NCBI GenBank assembly: GCA_028714675.1 | Contig: JAQTLV010000009.1 | Location: 1 to 39,259 of the forward strand | Direction: 5' to 3' | Length of the DNA: 39,259 nt | Source of the DNA: Sulfurovaceae bacterium | Lineage (GTDB): Bacteria; Campylobacterota; Campylobacteria; Campylobacterales; Sulfurovaceae | Shown here: positions 1-8,223 of the stretch, one piece after another | How the letters are laid out: the number at the start of each line of letters is the position of its first letter | Position numbering within the stretch: position 1 is the first letter of the stretch | Position numbers and translations under genes: made by a program | The notes under the pieces: model-generated | What the model was told of the DNA's origin: nothing | Databases searched by the model: none | The model's input: the letters and a program-made list of their open reading frames with translations, nothing else

Positions 1-1088
1 GTATCAATCTCGACTGCTTGAGAATCTGTTGCCCCAATATTGCCTGCAGTATCTATGATGCGTGCCTCAACAGTATAACTTCCTTCGGCTAGTGTAGTGT
101 CATGACTCCATGTTGTTCCAGCACCTGGTTGTGTAGAGGCATCAGTCCATGTAACACCACCATCGGTACTGACCTGTACTCTCTCATCAGCTTGTAAGAC
201 GCTCACTAGTGTGCCATTAAATGTTTGTGTAGTATCGCTAGTAATAAAGTCTGTAGAACTCACACCTGTATCATCTGTTACAGATGCAATATCTATGGTA
301 TTAGCAGCAACGGTGGTATCAATTGTTATAGGAACATTAGTTTCCGTTGTATCACCTGTAGTATCAGTTTCTGTCACATCTGCAGTATAAGAACCGTCAT
401 CAAGTGGAGTCGTTGGGGTAACCGACCAATTACCACTTGAATCAACAGTGGTAGTTAATGTTTCACCATTTATTATGACACTGATAGTTGCACCAACTTC
501 TCCTGTTCCACTGATAGTTGGAGTAGTATCGTTGGTAATACCATCGCCTAGTACACCACTATCCGAAGCAGGATCAAGCTCAGCTGTCAGTTCAGGAGAG
601 GTATTACCGCTACCTCCACCTCCACCACCTAGTAAAGCTAATGGCGCAAGAGCAAATATTCACATAGGGGAGCTTCCAGCCAAGTCTGAACCTAAACTTT
701 GATAACTAAAAGTGCCATCAGAGATATTTTCAACCAAAAGAGAATCTTTGTATTCTTGTGGAATATAAGCATAATACTTTCCATCCTCCGCCATACCTAT
801 AATATTTGATGTTGATGAGTCATAATAGTTTTCTATGATGATATCTGGCTGTGTATCCTCATCTTTATATCCATCTACATCTAAATTTATCTCTAGATTT
901 TTACCGTTACGCTTAACAAGCATTTGATCTGGTGCAAGTCTGGTATTAAAATCTTTTAACTCATATATAACATGCCCGCTATCTTTAAGAATAAGCTTAT
1001 TCCCTATTTTACCAGCTTCGGAAGAGATACTATATTCAGCAATGCTACCATCTTGTGTTTTTACTAATATTTTAATTATTTTTCCCAC
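1..1088 (-). pseudogene. BapA-type large adhesin, 5' part, interrupted by an in-frame TGA; continues past the window edge
   Basis: The GTG start at 1086-1088 has an AGGAGG ribosome site (1097-1102) eight bases upstream. The first 142 residues resemble the prefix domain of BapA/LapF-type adhesins: a beta-rich acidic domain ending in ...DLAGSSPM. A TGA at 660-662 follows, yet the same frame stays open to the window edge and reads IFALAPLALL, a six-glycine linker, then at least two bacterial Ig-like modules (about 591-316 and 315-1) with features such as ITNDTTPTISG and DTAGN. The TGA sits where Trp (TGG) would fit. Such proteins are normally exported by type I secretion and bind surfaces. Composition is less AT-rich than the neighbours, which suggests transfer. 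Either the gene is dead, is switched off by a point mutation, or the TGA is a sequencing error; the 142-residue prefix alone should have no adhesive role. The family call is good; the exact family name is from memory. Confidence 0.8.
660..662 (-). other. In-frame TGA codon inside the adhesin frame
   Basis: The minus strand reads ATG-TGA-ATA here. Coding character (prefix domain before; hydrophobic stretch, glycine linker and Ig-like repeats after) continues in the same frame on both sides. No homopolymer run lies at the site, so a single base change TGG to TGA explains it better than a frameshift. Confidence 0.85.
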
Positions 1089-1100
1089 TGAAATACCCTC

Positions 1101-1616
1101 CTATTCTGATATTTTTTTATTGTCCACTGAAACTTGACAGTCTAGTGTATTGCGGTTTATAACGCTTGATTTTTTGTCGATTGATTTCATCGATTTTTCT
1201 CCTATATCATTAGTAACTCTTGTTAGCCAAAAGCCTCCATTTTTCATTTCATCTATTTTAAAAAACATAGATTCGGTACTGTTCGCATCTATCGGTGGAA
1301 GATAATTAGTAAAGCTTATAGTGCTGCCTCTTGCTGCAACACCTACTTGTATTGTATCCGTACAAACTTTTGTCACAGCATAGCTATTGGGAAGTATAGA
1401 CCCCACAACTCTCTCTCCCATCTTTACAATAGCAACATTGTCTTTATTACCTGATTCTCTATAAAAAAATACATTAGCTTTTCCAGACTTTTTATCTTGT
1501 ATAAATTTATTTGTTTTTCCAGACGATATTATATTATTTGAAATATTTTGATTTATACCACATCCAGCAAACATAAGTGCAATTACTACTATCCATATTA
1601 TTTTAATTTTTATCAT
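1101..1616 (-). CDS. Small lipoprotein, DUF2846-like, next to the adhesin gene
   Basis: 171 residues from the ATG at 1614-1616, chosen because AGAGG lies seven bases upstream; an in-frame TTG at 1658 has no such site. Residues 1-18 form a signal peptide and a lipobox ending in FAGC, so Cys19 is the likely lipidation site. The following region (pattern ANVFFYRESG, then GERVVGSILPNSYAV) recalls the DUF2846 beta-sandwich lipoproteins, though I cannot confirm membership. Its stop codon overlaps the ribosome site of the adhesin gene, so the two are almost certainly co-transcribed. A plausible, unproven role is in the assembly or outer-membrane anchoring of the adhesin. Confidence 0.72.
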   Translation of the reverse strand: MIKIKIIWIVVIALMFAGCGINQNISNNIISSGKTNKFIQDKKSGKANVFFYRESGNKDNVAIVKMGERVVGSILPNSYAVTKVCTDTIQVGVAARGSTISFTNYLPPIDANSTESMFFKIDEMKNGGFWLTRVTNDIGEKSMKSIDKKSSVINRNTLDCQVSVDNKKISE

Positions 1617-1693
1617 TTTTGACCTCTTGTCTTTGACTTGAAATTCAAGCGCGTCCAAATCTAGCTTACACTAGAAAACTCATTAATTCATAT

Positions 1694-1699
1694 ATTATA
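1694..1699 (-). promoter_or_regulatory. Candidate -10 box for the lipoprotein-adhesin operon
   Basis: TATAAT on the minus strand, about 78 bases upstream of the lipoprotein start, in the AT-rich gap 1617-1846. No good -35 hexamer is seen at 16-18 bases. The rest of the gap holds no recognisable gene; a short dyad, CTTGA-N3-TCAAG, lies near 1639. Confidence 0.35.
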
Positions 1700-1846
1700 T
1701 TCCTTAAAATATTAATTTAAATTAACTATAAATATGTAATAAAATAGTTTTATATAAAATGCTAATAAAATTACAATATTATGGTTTTAGTTTGAGATTT
1801 AATAATTATAATTTTTAGTAGAGAGGACGACTAATCAGGATTATGC

Positions 1847-2533
1847 TCAATCGTTATTTTCAAAAATAGATGAGCCTATGCGTACTAAGTTTGAACCACA
1901 TTTGATAGCAAGTTCATAGTCTCCACTCATACCCATAGAGCAAATATTGGCTCCATTCTTTTGAAGTTTTTCATATATTTTATAAGTTGTCTCAAAACTA
2001 TTTTGAATTTTTTTGACATCATCACTATGTGCACCAATGGACATTATACCTTCTAAATTTATATGCGGACACTCTTCTTTAATTTGCAAGTATATTTCTG
2101 TGGAAACTTCTGGATTAACACCGCTTTTTGTATCTTCTTTTGCACTATTTACTTGAAGTAAGCAAGACAGTGATTGTTGTTTATTTGCAAGTTTTGCTTC
2201 TAGCTCTTTTGCTAATTCAAAACTATCAAGTGCTTGAAAAAGTGAAGGTTTTATCTCTAAAAGTTTATTAATTTTATTTTTTTGTAAAGTTCCTATCATA
2301 TGCCACTCGATCGGTAAATCTTTGAGTTCTAAAGACCTTTGAGCAAGTTGTTGCACATGATTTTCACCAAAAGCTCTTTGTCCAAGAGAATACAGAGTTT
2401 TTATATTTTCTATCGTAGTATATTTTCCAACAGCCACTATTTGAACTATATGATGCTCATTTAGAGCAAGTCTTGCTTGTTCAATTTTCCAAATTACATT
2501 ATCAAGATTTTTTCTTAGTAATTCTCTGTCCAT
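1847..2533 (-). CDS. yggS: YggS/PROSC-family pyridoxal-phosphate homeostasis protein
   Basis: 228 residues from the ATG at 2531-2533; a TTG further upstream would run into rseP and is not needed. The protein has the single-domain TIM-barrel fold of the YggS family. Lys37 in VAVGKYTT is the expected PLP-binding lysine (usual form VAVSK), GENHVQQ and WHMIGTLQKNK are family signatures, and MGMSGDYELAI with GSNLVRIG binds the PLP phosphate. Family members carry PLP without a known catalytic reaction and buffer PLP and amino-acid pools. It is the last gene of the operon, starting two bases after the rseP stop. I see no strong terminator hairpin in the gap downstream. Confidence 0.9.
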   Translation of the reverse strand: MDRELLRKNLDNVIWKIEQARLALNEHHIVQIVAVGKYTTIENIKTLYSLGQRAFGENHVQQLAQRSLELKDLPIEWHMIGTLQKNKINKLLEIKPSLFQALDSFELAKELEAKLANKQQSLSCLLQVNSAKEDTKSGVNPEVSTEIYLQIKEECPHINLEGIMSIGAHSDDVKKIQNSFETTYKIYEKLQKNGANICSMGMSGDYELAIKCGSNLVRIGSSIFENND

Positions 2534-2535
2534 CT

Positions 2536-3591
2536 TTAGCCCCAAAGTCTATTTATATCATTAAATAAGCCTAAAAACATAAGACCAAATAAAATTATCC
2601 ATCCACCAATAGTTAGTCTATAAACAACGGCTTCACTTGGTGCTTTACCCCTAATCATCTCATATAGATTGAACATTATATGTCCGCCATCAAGTGCTGG
2701 AATTGGAAGTAGATTTAAAACACCTAGATTTATTGAAATTAGAGCAGTAAAAAATAGTAGTGCTAAAATTCCAGCATCACTTGCTTTAGATGTTGTATCA
2801 AATATAGTAATAATCCCGCCAATTTCTTTTGTACCTACAACACCTGTTATGAGTTTTTGTATGCCTTTAAATATTAACAAAGATGTATCAATAGTTTGAT
2901 TTGTGGCATAAGACAACGATTCTATAGGACCCAAGTGCACTATTTTAGAACTTCCAAGAGGAGCAATTCCAATCATATATCTTTTTTCTTCTTCCCCAAA
3001 AATGTTTTTTGTTGTCAAAATTTTTGGAGATATCTCAATCGTTTTTATTTTATCTTCTCTTTTGATTTTTAAAGTTAGGTTTTTGTTTTGTGTATTTTGT
3101 ATTTTTCGACCTATATCTTCCCAATATAATATTGGTTCATTATCTATAGACAGTATCATGTCTTTCATCAATAAACCACTCGTTTTTGCTGGTGAATTTG
3201 GAGAAATTTCTCCAATTTGAGGAAGTAGTTTTGGAATACCAATAAAAGTCATAATGATATATATGAAAAATGCCAATAAAAAATTTGACATAGGACCAGC
3301 TAACAATATAATTATTTTTTGCCAAGGTTTTTTTACATTATAACTATCATTATCAAAACTTACATTAAGAGGATTTGTATCATCTTGACCTTTCATTTTG
3401 ACATAGCCGCCTAGTGGTATTGCACTCAAGCTCCATTGGGTATTCCCAATTTTTTTTGTAAGTAGTCTTTTGCCAAATCCTATACTAAAAACTTCAACAT
3501 GAACGCCAAAGAATCTTGCAGCTATAAAGTGACCTAGTTCATGAACAAATATTAAAATAGAAATAACTAATAGTGAAATCAAAAGACCCAT
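2536..3591 (-). CDS. rseP: RIP metalloprotease RseP (site-2 protease)
   Basis: 351 residues, an inner-membrane zinc protease that cleaves transmembrane segments of anti-sigma factors or leftover signal peptides. The active site HELGH lies at residues 17-21 in the first membrane helix, and the third zinc ligand is the Asp of ALDGGH near residue 301. A single PDZ domain lies at about 120-190, where E. coli RseP has two; this shorter form is common outside the Gammaproteobacteria. A C-terminal helix is at about 325-345. The ATG directly follows the pgsA stop with no gap. The substrate cannot be told from the window, as no anti-sigma factor gene is present. Confidence 0.95.
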   Translation of the reverse strand: MGLLISLLVISILIFVHELGHFIAARFFGVHVEVFSIGFGKRLLTKKIGNTQWSLSAIPLGGYVKMKGQDDTNPLNVSFDNDSYNVKKPWQKIIILLAGPMSNFLLAFFIYIIMTFIGIPKLLPQIGEISPNSPAKTSGLLMKDMILSIDNEPILYWEDIGRKIQNTQNKNLTLKIKREDKIKTIEISPKILTTKNIFGEEEKRYMIGIAPLGSSKIVHLGPIESLSYATNQTIDTSLLIFKGIQKLITGVVGTKEIGGIITIFDTTSKASDAGILALLFFTALISINLGVLNLLPIPALDGGHIMFNLYEMIRGKAPSEAVVYRLTIGGWIILFGLMFLGLFNDINRLWG

Positions 3592-4131
3592 TTAAACCCT
3601 TGAAGTTTTTTTGAAAAAATCTCTAGTATATTCATATCCAGAGTATATTGTTATAGCAACTGCTAACCAAAGAATTATATTTGCAAAAGGCCATTCCATC
3701 AGTAAAAATCCAATTGCAACCATCTGAACTACTGTTTTTACTTTTCCTGCAAAAGATGCAGCCATATCCATGCCTTGCGATACAGCTGATACTCTAAGTC
3801 CTGTTATAAAAAGCTCTCTCGTGAGTATAAGATAGATTGCCCAAGGAGATGCACGATCTAGTATCATAAGCCCTAAAAAACCAGCAAGAGTCAGCATTTT
3901 GTCTGCAAGTGGATCTATTATTTTTCCTAAAGTTGTAATTTGGTTAAATGTTCTAGCTATATATCCATCAAAAAAATCAGTTGCACTTGCCAATACAAAA
4001 ATAAATGTTGCAAAATAGTCTAACCAACTATAATGAATACCATCAAATATATTCCTATTTACAAGCAACAAGAACATGACGGGAGCCAAAAGTAATCTTA
4101 CTATAGCTAAAATATTAGGAATATTAAACAT
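3592..4131 (-). CDS. pgsA: CDP-diacylglycerol--glycerol-3-phosphate 3-phosphatidyltransferase
   Basis: 179 residues, an integral membrane enzyme that makes phosphatidylglycerol phosphate from CDP-diacylglycerol and glycerol-3-phosphate. The CDP-alcohol phosphotransferase signature is complete: Asp55-Gly56, Ala59-Arg60, Gly69, Asp73 and Asp77 in the D-G-x2-A-R-x8-G-x3-D-x3-D spacing. The length and start (MFNIPN) are typical. It sits three bases after the SDR reductase gene and directly before rseP, the same neighbours I recall in Helicobacter and Sulfurimonas. Confidence 0.95.
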   Translation of the reverse strand: MFNIPNILAIVRLLLAPVMFLLLVNRNIFDGIHYSWLDYFATFIFVLASATDFFDGYIARTFNQITTLGKIIDPLADKMLTLAGFLGLMILDRASPWAIYLILTRELFITGLRVSAVSQGMDMAASFAGKVKTVVQMVAIGFLLMEWPFANIILWLAVAITIYSGYEYTRDFFKKTSRV

Positions 4132-4134
4132 GAG

Positions 4135-4911
4135 TTACCTAAAAGTAGTTCCACCATCAACTACGATAGTTTGACCTGTTATCCAGCTTGCTTCCTCGGT
4201 ACATAGAAAATATACAGTTCCTGCTATATCTTCTGGTTGACCCATGCGATTCAGTGCCGATCTTTTTATAGTTTCAGCTTTTACCTCTTCGTAGTTTACA
4301 AATGCTTTTAATGCATCAGTATCAATCGGCCCACCACTTACAGCATTTACTCTGATATTCATCTCTCCTAACTCAACAGCAGCATATCTGCTCATTGCTT
4401 CAACAGCAGCTTTATTTGTGCCATGTCCTGCATAATTATCGATGTATATAAGATTTCCAGTGCTACTCATAGTCACTATACTTCCACCACCAGTTTTTTC
4501 CATTCTTTTGGCTGCTTCTTGAGATCCAACTACAAAAGCATTTACGGTTGCAGTATATATATTGTTTAAACCTTTTGGTTTTAATCTCATAAATTTACCA
4601 TATCCACCAACAACTGCTCTTCCATAAATCATAGCATTGCTAACAAAGAAATCAACTCTATCAAAATCAGCATCAATTGCTTCAAAAAGAGGCTTGAATT
4701 CATCAGGCTCTAGTATATTAAGCGGATAAGCTTTTGCTTTTATGCCATACTCTTTTTCCCATTTTTGGGCCAGTTTGTTTGCTATTTCAGCATTTGAATT
4801 ATATGTAAAAGCTATATTTACACCTTGTGAAGCGAATTTTGTTGCTATTGCTTCACCTATACCTTTTGTTGCTCCTGTTATTACTAGTGTTTTCCCTTTC
4901 ATTTGACTCAT
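4135..4911 (-). CDS. fabL: SDR oxidoreductase, probable FabL-type enoyl-ACP reductase
   Basis: 258 residues. Dinucleotide-binding TGATKGIG lies at 12-19, Ser at 149-150, and the catalytic pair is Tyr160 and Lys167. The Tyr-x6-Lys spacing is that of enoyl-ACP reductases (FabI/FabL), not the Tyr-x3-Lys of classical SDRs, so the last reductive step of fatty acid elongation is the likely reaction. Homologues at this position in Helicobacter are often labelled 7-alpha-hydroxysteroid dehydrogenase, which the spacing argues against. The C-terminal SWITGQTIVVDGG is typical of the superfamily. It directly abuts dapA upstream and pgsA downstream. Whether the organism also has a FabI elsewhere is unknown. 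Confidence 0.8.
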   Translation of the reverse strand: MSQMKGKTLVITGATKGIGEAIATKFASQGVNIAFTYNSNAEIANKLAQKWEKEYGIKAKAYPLNILEPDEFKPLFEAIDADFDRVDFFVSNAMIYGRAVVGGYGKFMRLKPKGLNNIYTATVNAFVVGSQEAAKRMEKTGGGSIVTMSSTGNLIYIDNYAGHGTNKAAVEAMSRYAAVELGEMNIRVNAVSGGPIDTDALKAFVNYEEVKAETIKRSALNRMGQPEDIAGTVYFLCTEEASWITGQTIVVDGGTTFR

Positions 4912-5808
4912 TTATACTCCTACTATATTATAATTTTTCATTACTTCTTCAATTTTCTTCATATTCTCAAGACTTGGTGCAACCAATGGTAATCTATATT
5001 CTAGTGTTTCTATAAGTCCTGCAATATACATAGCTGCTTTTATAGGTATAGGGTTACTTTCGCAAAACAGCACTTTATTAATTGGCAGTAGCTCCTCATT
5101 TAAAATGCGAGCTTCATCGAGTTCTCCTCTCATAGCAAGATGAATCAGTTCTGATTTTAAATCTGGAAGTAGATTTGATGTAACTGATGTAACCCCAGAT
5201 CCTCCAGTCACGATAACAGAAAAGTCAATTGCATCATCGCCACTAAAAATAGCTAAGTTCGGACATTTGCTTTTGAGTTCAATTACTCTTTCTATAGATC
5301 CAGTTGCTTCTTTTATACCAAAAATATTCGGCAAATCTTCATAAAGTCTTTTGACTGTATCTGGAAGTATATCTACGCCTGTTCTACTAGGCACATTGTA
5401 TAACATAAATGGGATATCTACACTTGATGCTATTGCTTTATAGTGTTGATAAAGTCCCTCTTGACTTGGTTTATTATAATATGGACTTACGGAAAAAATT
5501 GCATCAGCACCACACTGCTCGGCATATTTTGCAATTTCTATTGCCTCATGTGTTGCATTGCTTCCAGCACCAGCAAGAACTCTTGTATTTGTTCCTTTGC
5601 AAACCTCAACTGCTATTTGTATACATCTTTTATCTTCATCATAGCTAAGTGTTGCACTTTCTCCAGTAGTTCCAACAGGGCATACAGCATCTATACCATT
5701 GTCTATTTGTCTTTGTATAAGTTTTGCATATGTAGCCTCGTCTAATTTTCCATTTTTAAATGGCGTTATTAAAGCCGTTGTAGCTCCAGTTATTGGGTAA
5801 TTATTCAT
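4912..5808 (-). CDS. dapA: 4-hydroxy-tetrahydrodipicolinate synthase
   Basis: 298 residues, condensing pyruvate with aspartate semialdehyde in the first committed step towards meso-diaminopimelate and lysine, cytoplasmic. The Schiff-base lysine is Lys166 in FGIKEATG; Tyr137 in LYNVPSRTG and the Thr pair in PVGTTGES (46-51) complete the proton-relay triad. The length is standard for a TIM-barrel DapA. Its start overlaps the M16 protease stop by four bases (ATGA), which implies translational coupling. Confidence 0.96.
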   Translation of the reverse strand: MNNYPITGATTALITPFKNGKLDEATYAKLIQRQIDNGIDAVCPVGTTGESATLSYDEDKRCIQIAVEVCKGTNTRVLAGAGSNATHEAIEIAKYAEQCGADAIFSVSPYYNKPSQEGLYQHYKAIASSVDIPFMLYNVPSRTGVDILPDTVKRLYEDLPNIFGIKEATGSIERVIELKSKCPNLAIFSGDDAIDFSVIVTGGSGVTSVTSNLLPDLKSELIHLAMRGELDEARILNEELLPINKVLFCESNPIPIKAAMYIAGLIETLEYRLPLVAPSLENMKKIEEVMKNYNIVGV

Positions 5809-7118
5809 CTACTTTTCCTTAGTATAACTGTGGTAGATTTATCATTATTAAAATAATGATTTGCTACCTTTTTTATATCATCAAGTGTAATTTTATCCAA
5901 TTTATCTTCATAGTCCAATAGAGGTTTTATATCTCCCATAGCGTAATAATCTCCAAAAAGATTTGCAACAGAACTTGAACTCTCCAAAGAGTAGACAAAT
6001 TCTGCCCTCATATTTATTTTTGCACGGTTAAGTTCATCTTTTGTAATACCATGTTTTTTTATGTCATCTAAAATCGATAGGATATTTTTTTCACCAACTT
6101 CTGGTTTCGTTTTTTCATTTAGCATACCCATTATTAGAAATACTCCAGGGTCTTTAAGTTCCATATTGTAAGCATATATAGTATTGAATTGTCTTTTTTT
6201 ATCTATAAGTTCACTATCAAATCTACTACTTTTGCCGCCACTCAATATCTGACTAATAACACTAAGTGCCATTTGGTCTTCATGAGCAAAATTTGGGATA
6301 CTATAAGCTATTGCTATGGTATCAACCTTGTTGCTTTCTTTATAAAGCTCAACTCTTTTTGCACCATCAACTTTTGGTTCTACTATTTTAAAATCTGGAA
6401 TTTCTTTTTTGTTTTCAAGTTTACCAAAATATTTTTTTGCTTCATTGAAAACATTTTCTGGCTCTATATCTCCAGAAACAACTAAAATCGCATTTTTTGG
6501 CTGATAATAACTCTCATAAAACTCTCTAATATCTTCTATTTTCCAAGATAATATATCTTGCATAAAACCTATAGGTAACCAATGATATGGATGATAGACA
6601 AAATGTGTATTAAAGAGTCTAAAGTATAAATATCCCATAGGATTATTATCAGTTCTAAGTCGTCTTTCTTCTGCTACAACATCTCTCTCTTTTTGAAACT
6701 CATCATCTTTTAAAAGCAAATTATGCATAAGTTCACTAAAAAGCTCTAATGTTTTAGGAAGATTTTTACTTGAAGTCTTTATATAATAGTGTGTTTTATC
6801 AAAGCCAGTAGAAGCATTATTTACTCCTCCACCTTTTTTTACAATAGTGTCAAACTCACCCTCGGCAAGATTTTTTGTTGATTTGAAACTCAGGTGTTCA
6901 AGCATATGCGCTATACCAGTTTTCCCTAATACTTCATTTTGACTACCAACTTTATAATATATATCAGATGTGATAACACCTGATTCGTTATGGAGAGGAA
7001 TGACAACAATTTGCATTCCGTTATCCAATGTTTTATGAAAATGTTGAGGCAAAGAACTAGCCATTATTACTCCTGTTGTTACTATTAAAAAAAATATGAT
7101 AAATTTTATTTTTTGCAA
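5805..7118 (-). CDS. M16-family zinc peptidase, exported
   Basis: 437 residues with an N-terminal signal peptide (about 1-20), so periplasmic. The inverted zinc motif His71-x2-Glu74-His75 is present and a downstream Glu (150/151, in AEERRLR) supplies the third ligand. Both the active N-terminal and the inactive C-terminal M16 halves are complete, the latter ending near the stop. Related genes are called pqqE or ymxG in Helicobacter annotation, misleading names since there is no PQQ pathway here. It overlaps pyrD by 13 bases and dapA by four. The substrate is unknown; its conserved place in an envelope operon hints at processing of periplasmic peptides. Confidence 0.92.
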   Translation of the reverse strand: MQKIKFIIFFLIVTTGVIMASSLPQHFHKTLDNGMQIVVIPLHNESGVITSDIYYKVGSQNEVLGKTGIAHMLEHLSFKSTKNLAEGEFDTIVKKGGGVNNASTGFDKTHYYIKTSSKNLPKTLELFSELMHNLLLKDDEFQKERDVVAEERRLRTDNNPMGYLYFRLFNTHFVYHPYHWLPIGFMQDILSWKIEDIREFYESYYQPKNAILVVSGDIEPENVFNEAKKYFGKLENKKEIPDFKIVEPKVDGAKRVELYKESNKVDTIAIAYSIPNFAHEDQMALSVISQILSGGKSSRFDSELIDKKRQFNTIYAYNMELKDPGVFLIMGMLNEKTKPEVGEKNILSILDDIKKHGITKDELNRAKINMRAEFVYSLESSSSVANLFGDYYAMGDIKPLLDYEDKLDKITLDDIKKVANHYFNNDKSTTVILRKSR

Positions 7119-8173
7119 TTTGCACCTATTGCTTGTGAAATATTTGTGTAACCATCCGCTTTTAATAACTCTATAAGTCCATTATTGATATTTTTTATTA
7201 GAGCTGGACCTTCATATACAAGCATGCTATAAACTTGTATTAGCGTTGCACCATCTTTTATTCTCTCATACGCCTCTTTCGCACTATCTATTCCACCAAC
7301 TGAAATTAATAAAGTTTTACCAAAAAATTCTTTTCCAATCGCTTTAAATAATTTTCTGCTTTTTATTTTTAACAATTCACCGCTAATTCCACCAAAGTCT
7401 TTGGCATTCGGTGTCAATGAATAATCAATAGTTGTATTTGTAGCGATTATCCCACTTGCTCCTGCAGATATAGCAATTTTACATAGATTTATAGCTTCTT
7501 TATTGTTCATATCTGGGGCGATTTTAAGCAGTATTGGTTTTTTTGTAAGTTTTTTCGCCATTGTAAAAAGAGAATTTATAAATTCTTCATTTTGAAGGTT
7601 TCTTAGTCCTGGTGTATTTGGCGAGGAGATATTTATAACCATATAATCTCCAAAATCACTCAATCTTTTTATGAGTTTTTCATAATCACTTAAAGCATCA
7701 TCTTCACTTGTAATTTTATTTTTACCAATATTTATACCTATTGGAAAATTAGAATTTTTATACTTAGCCAATACATTGGCTGTATGTTCCATTCCTTTGT
7801 TGTTAAAACCCATGGCATTTTGTATAGATTTTTCTTCTATTAGTCTAAAAAGTCTAGGTTTTGGATTGCCATCTTGTGCCAAAGGTGTGATTGTTCCAAC
7901 TTCTGTAAAACCAAATCCAAGAGATTTCATTGTTTCTATATGATCACTATTTTTATCAAAACCAGCTCCTAGTCCAACTGGATTTTCAAAAGTTTTACCA
8001 AATATATTTTGTCTTAACATTGGGCTTGATACTACATACATTTTTGATAAAATCGATTGTAAAAAAGGTAGTTTTTCTGCTAATCTTAAACAAAAGTTTA
8101 TAACGCCATGAGCATTTTCTGGATTTAGTAGAAATAAAATTTTTTTAGCTGTTTGGTATGAGCATAACTGCAC
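7106..8173 (-). CDS. pyrD: Dihydroorotate dehydrogenase, class 2 (quinone-linked)
   Basis: 355 residues. The N-terminal 50-residue helical extension (NPENAH... segment) marks the membrane-associated class 2 enzyme that passes electrons from dihydroorotate to the quinone pool through FMN. The catalytic base is Ser184 in NISSPNTPGLR; GLGAGFDKN and SVGGI are FMN and phosphate loops. The fourth step of pyrimidine synthesis is thereby tied to respiration. A 50-base gap separates it from the ABC exporter upstream and it overlaps the M16 gene downstream. Confidence 0.96.
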   Translation of the reverse strand: MQLCSYQTAKKILFLLNPENAHGVINFCLRLAEKLPFLQSILSKMYVVSSPMLRQNIFGKTFENPVGLGAGFDKNSDHIETMKSLGFGFTEVGTITPLAQDGNPKPRLFRLIEEKSIQNAMGFNNKGMEHTANVLAKYKNSNFPIGINIGKNKITSEDDALSDYEKLIKRLSDFGDYMVINISSPNTPGLRNLQNEEFINSLFTMAKKLTKKPILLKIAPDMNNKEAINLCKIAISAGASGIIATNTTIDYSLTPNAKDFGGISGELLKIKSRKLFKAIGKEFFGKTLLISVGGIDSAKEAYERIKDGATLIQVYSMLVYEGPALIKNINNGLIELLKADGYTNISQAIGANCKK

Positions 8174-8223
8174 TAAATTCTCCTGTTTTTATAAGTAATA
8201 GTATATCTAAAACTATATAAGAG

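Noticed and set aside
660..662. TGA recoding as Trp, Gly or selenocysteine
   Set aside because: All other genes in the window use TGA as a stop and TGG for Trp; there is no selenocysteine-insertion structure that I can see and no reason for Sec in an adhesin.
225..702. Plus-strand open frames opposite the adhesin repeats
   Set aside because: The minus-strand frame has clear Ig-like modules and a glycine linker; the plus frames show low-complexity composition and no family signs.
660..1088. A stand-alone 142-residue protein gene
   Set aside because: The family prefix domain is always followed by repeats, and the same frame continues beyond the stop with the expected linker, so this is the start of a broken large gene.
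5805..7118. pqqE (PQQ synthesis) as a name for the M16 gene
   Set aside because: The protein has the HxxEH zinc peptidase site and a signal peptide; PqqE is a radical SAM enzyme.
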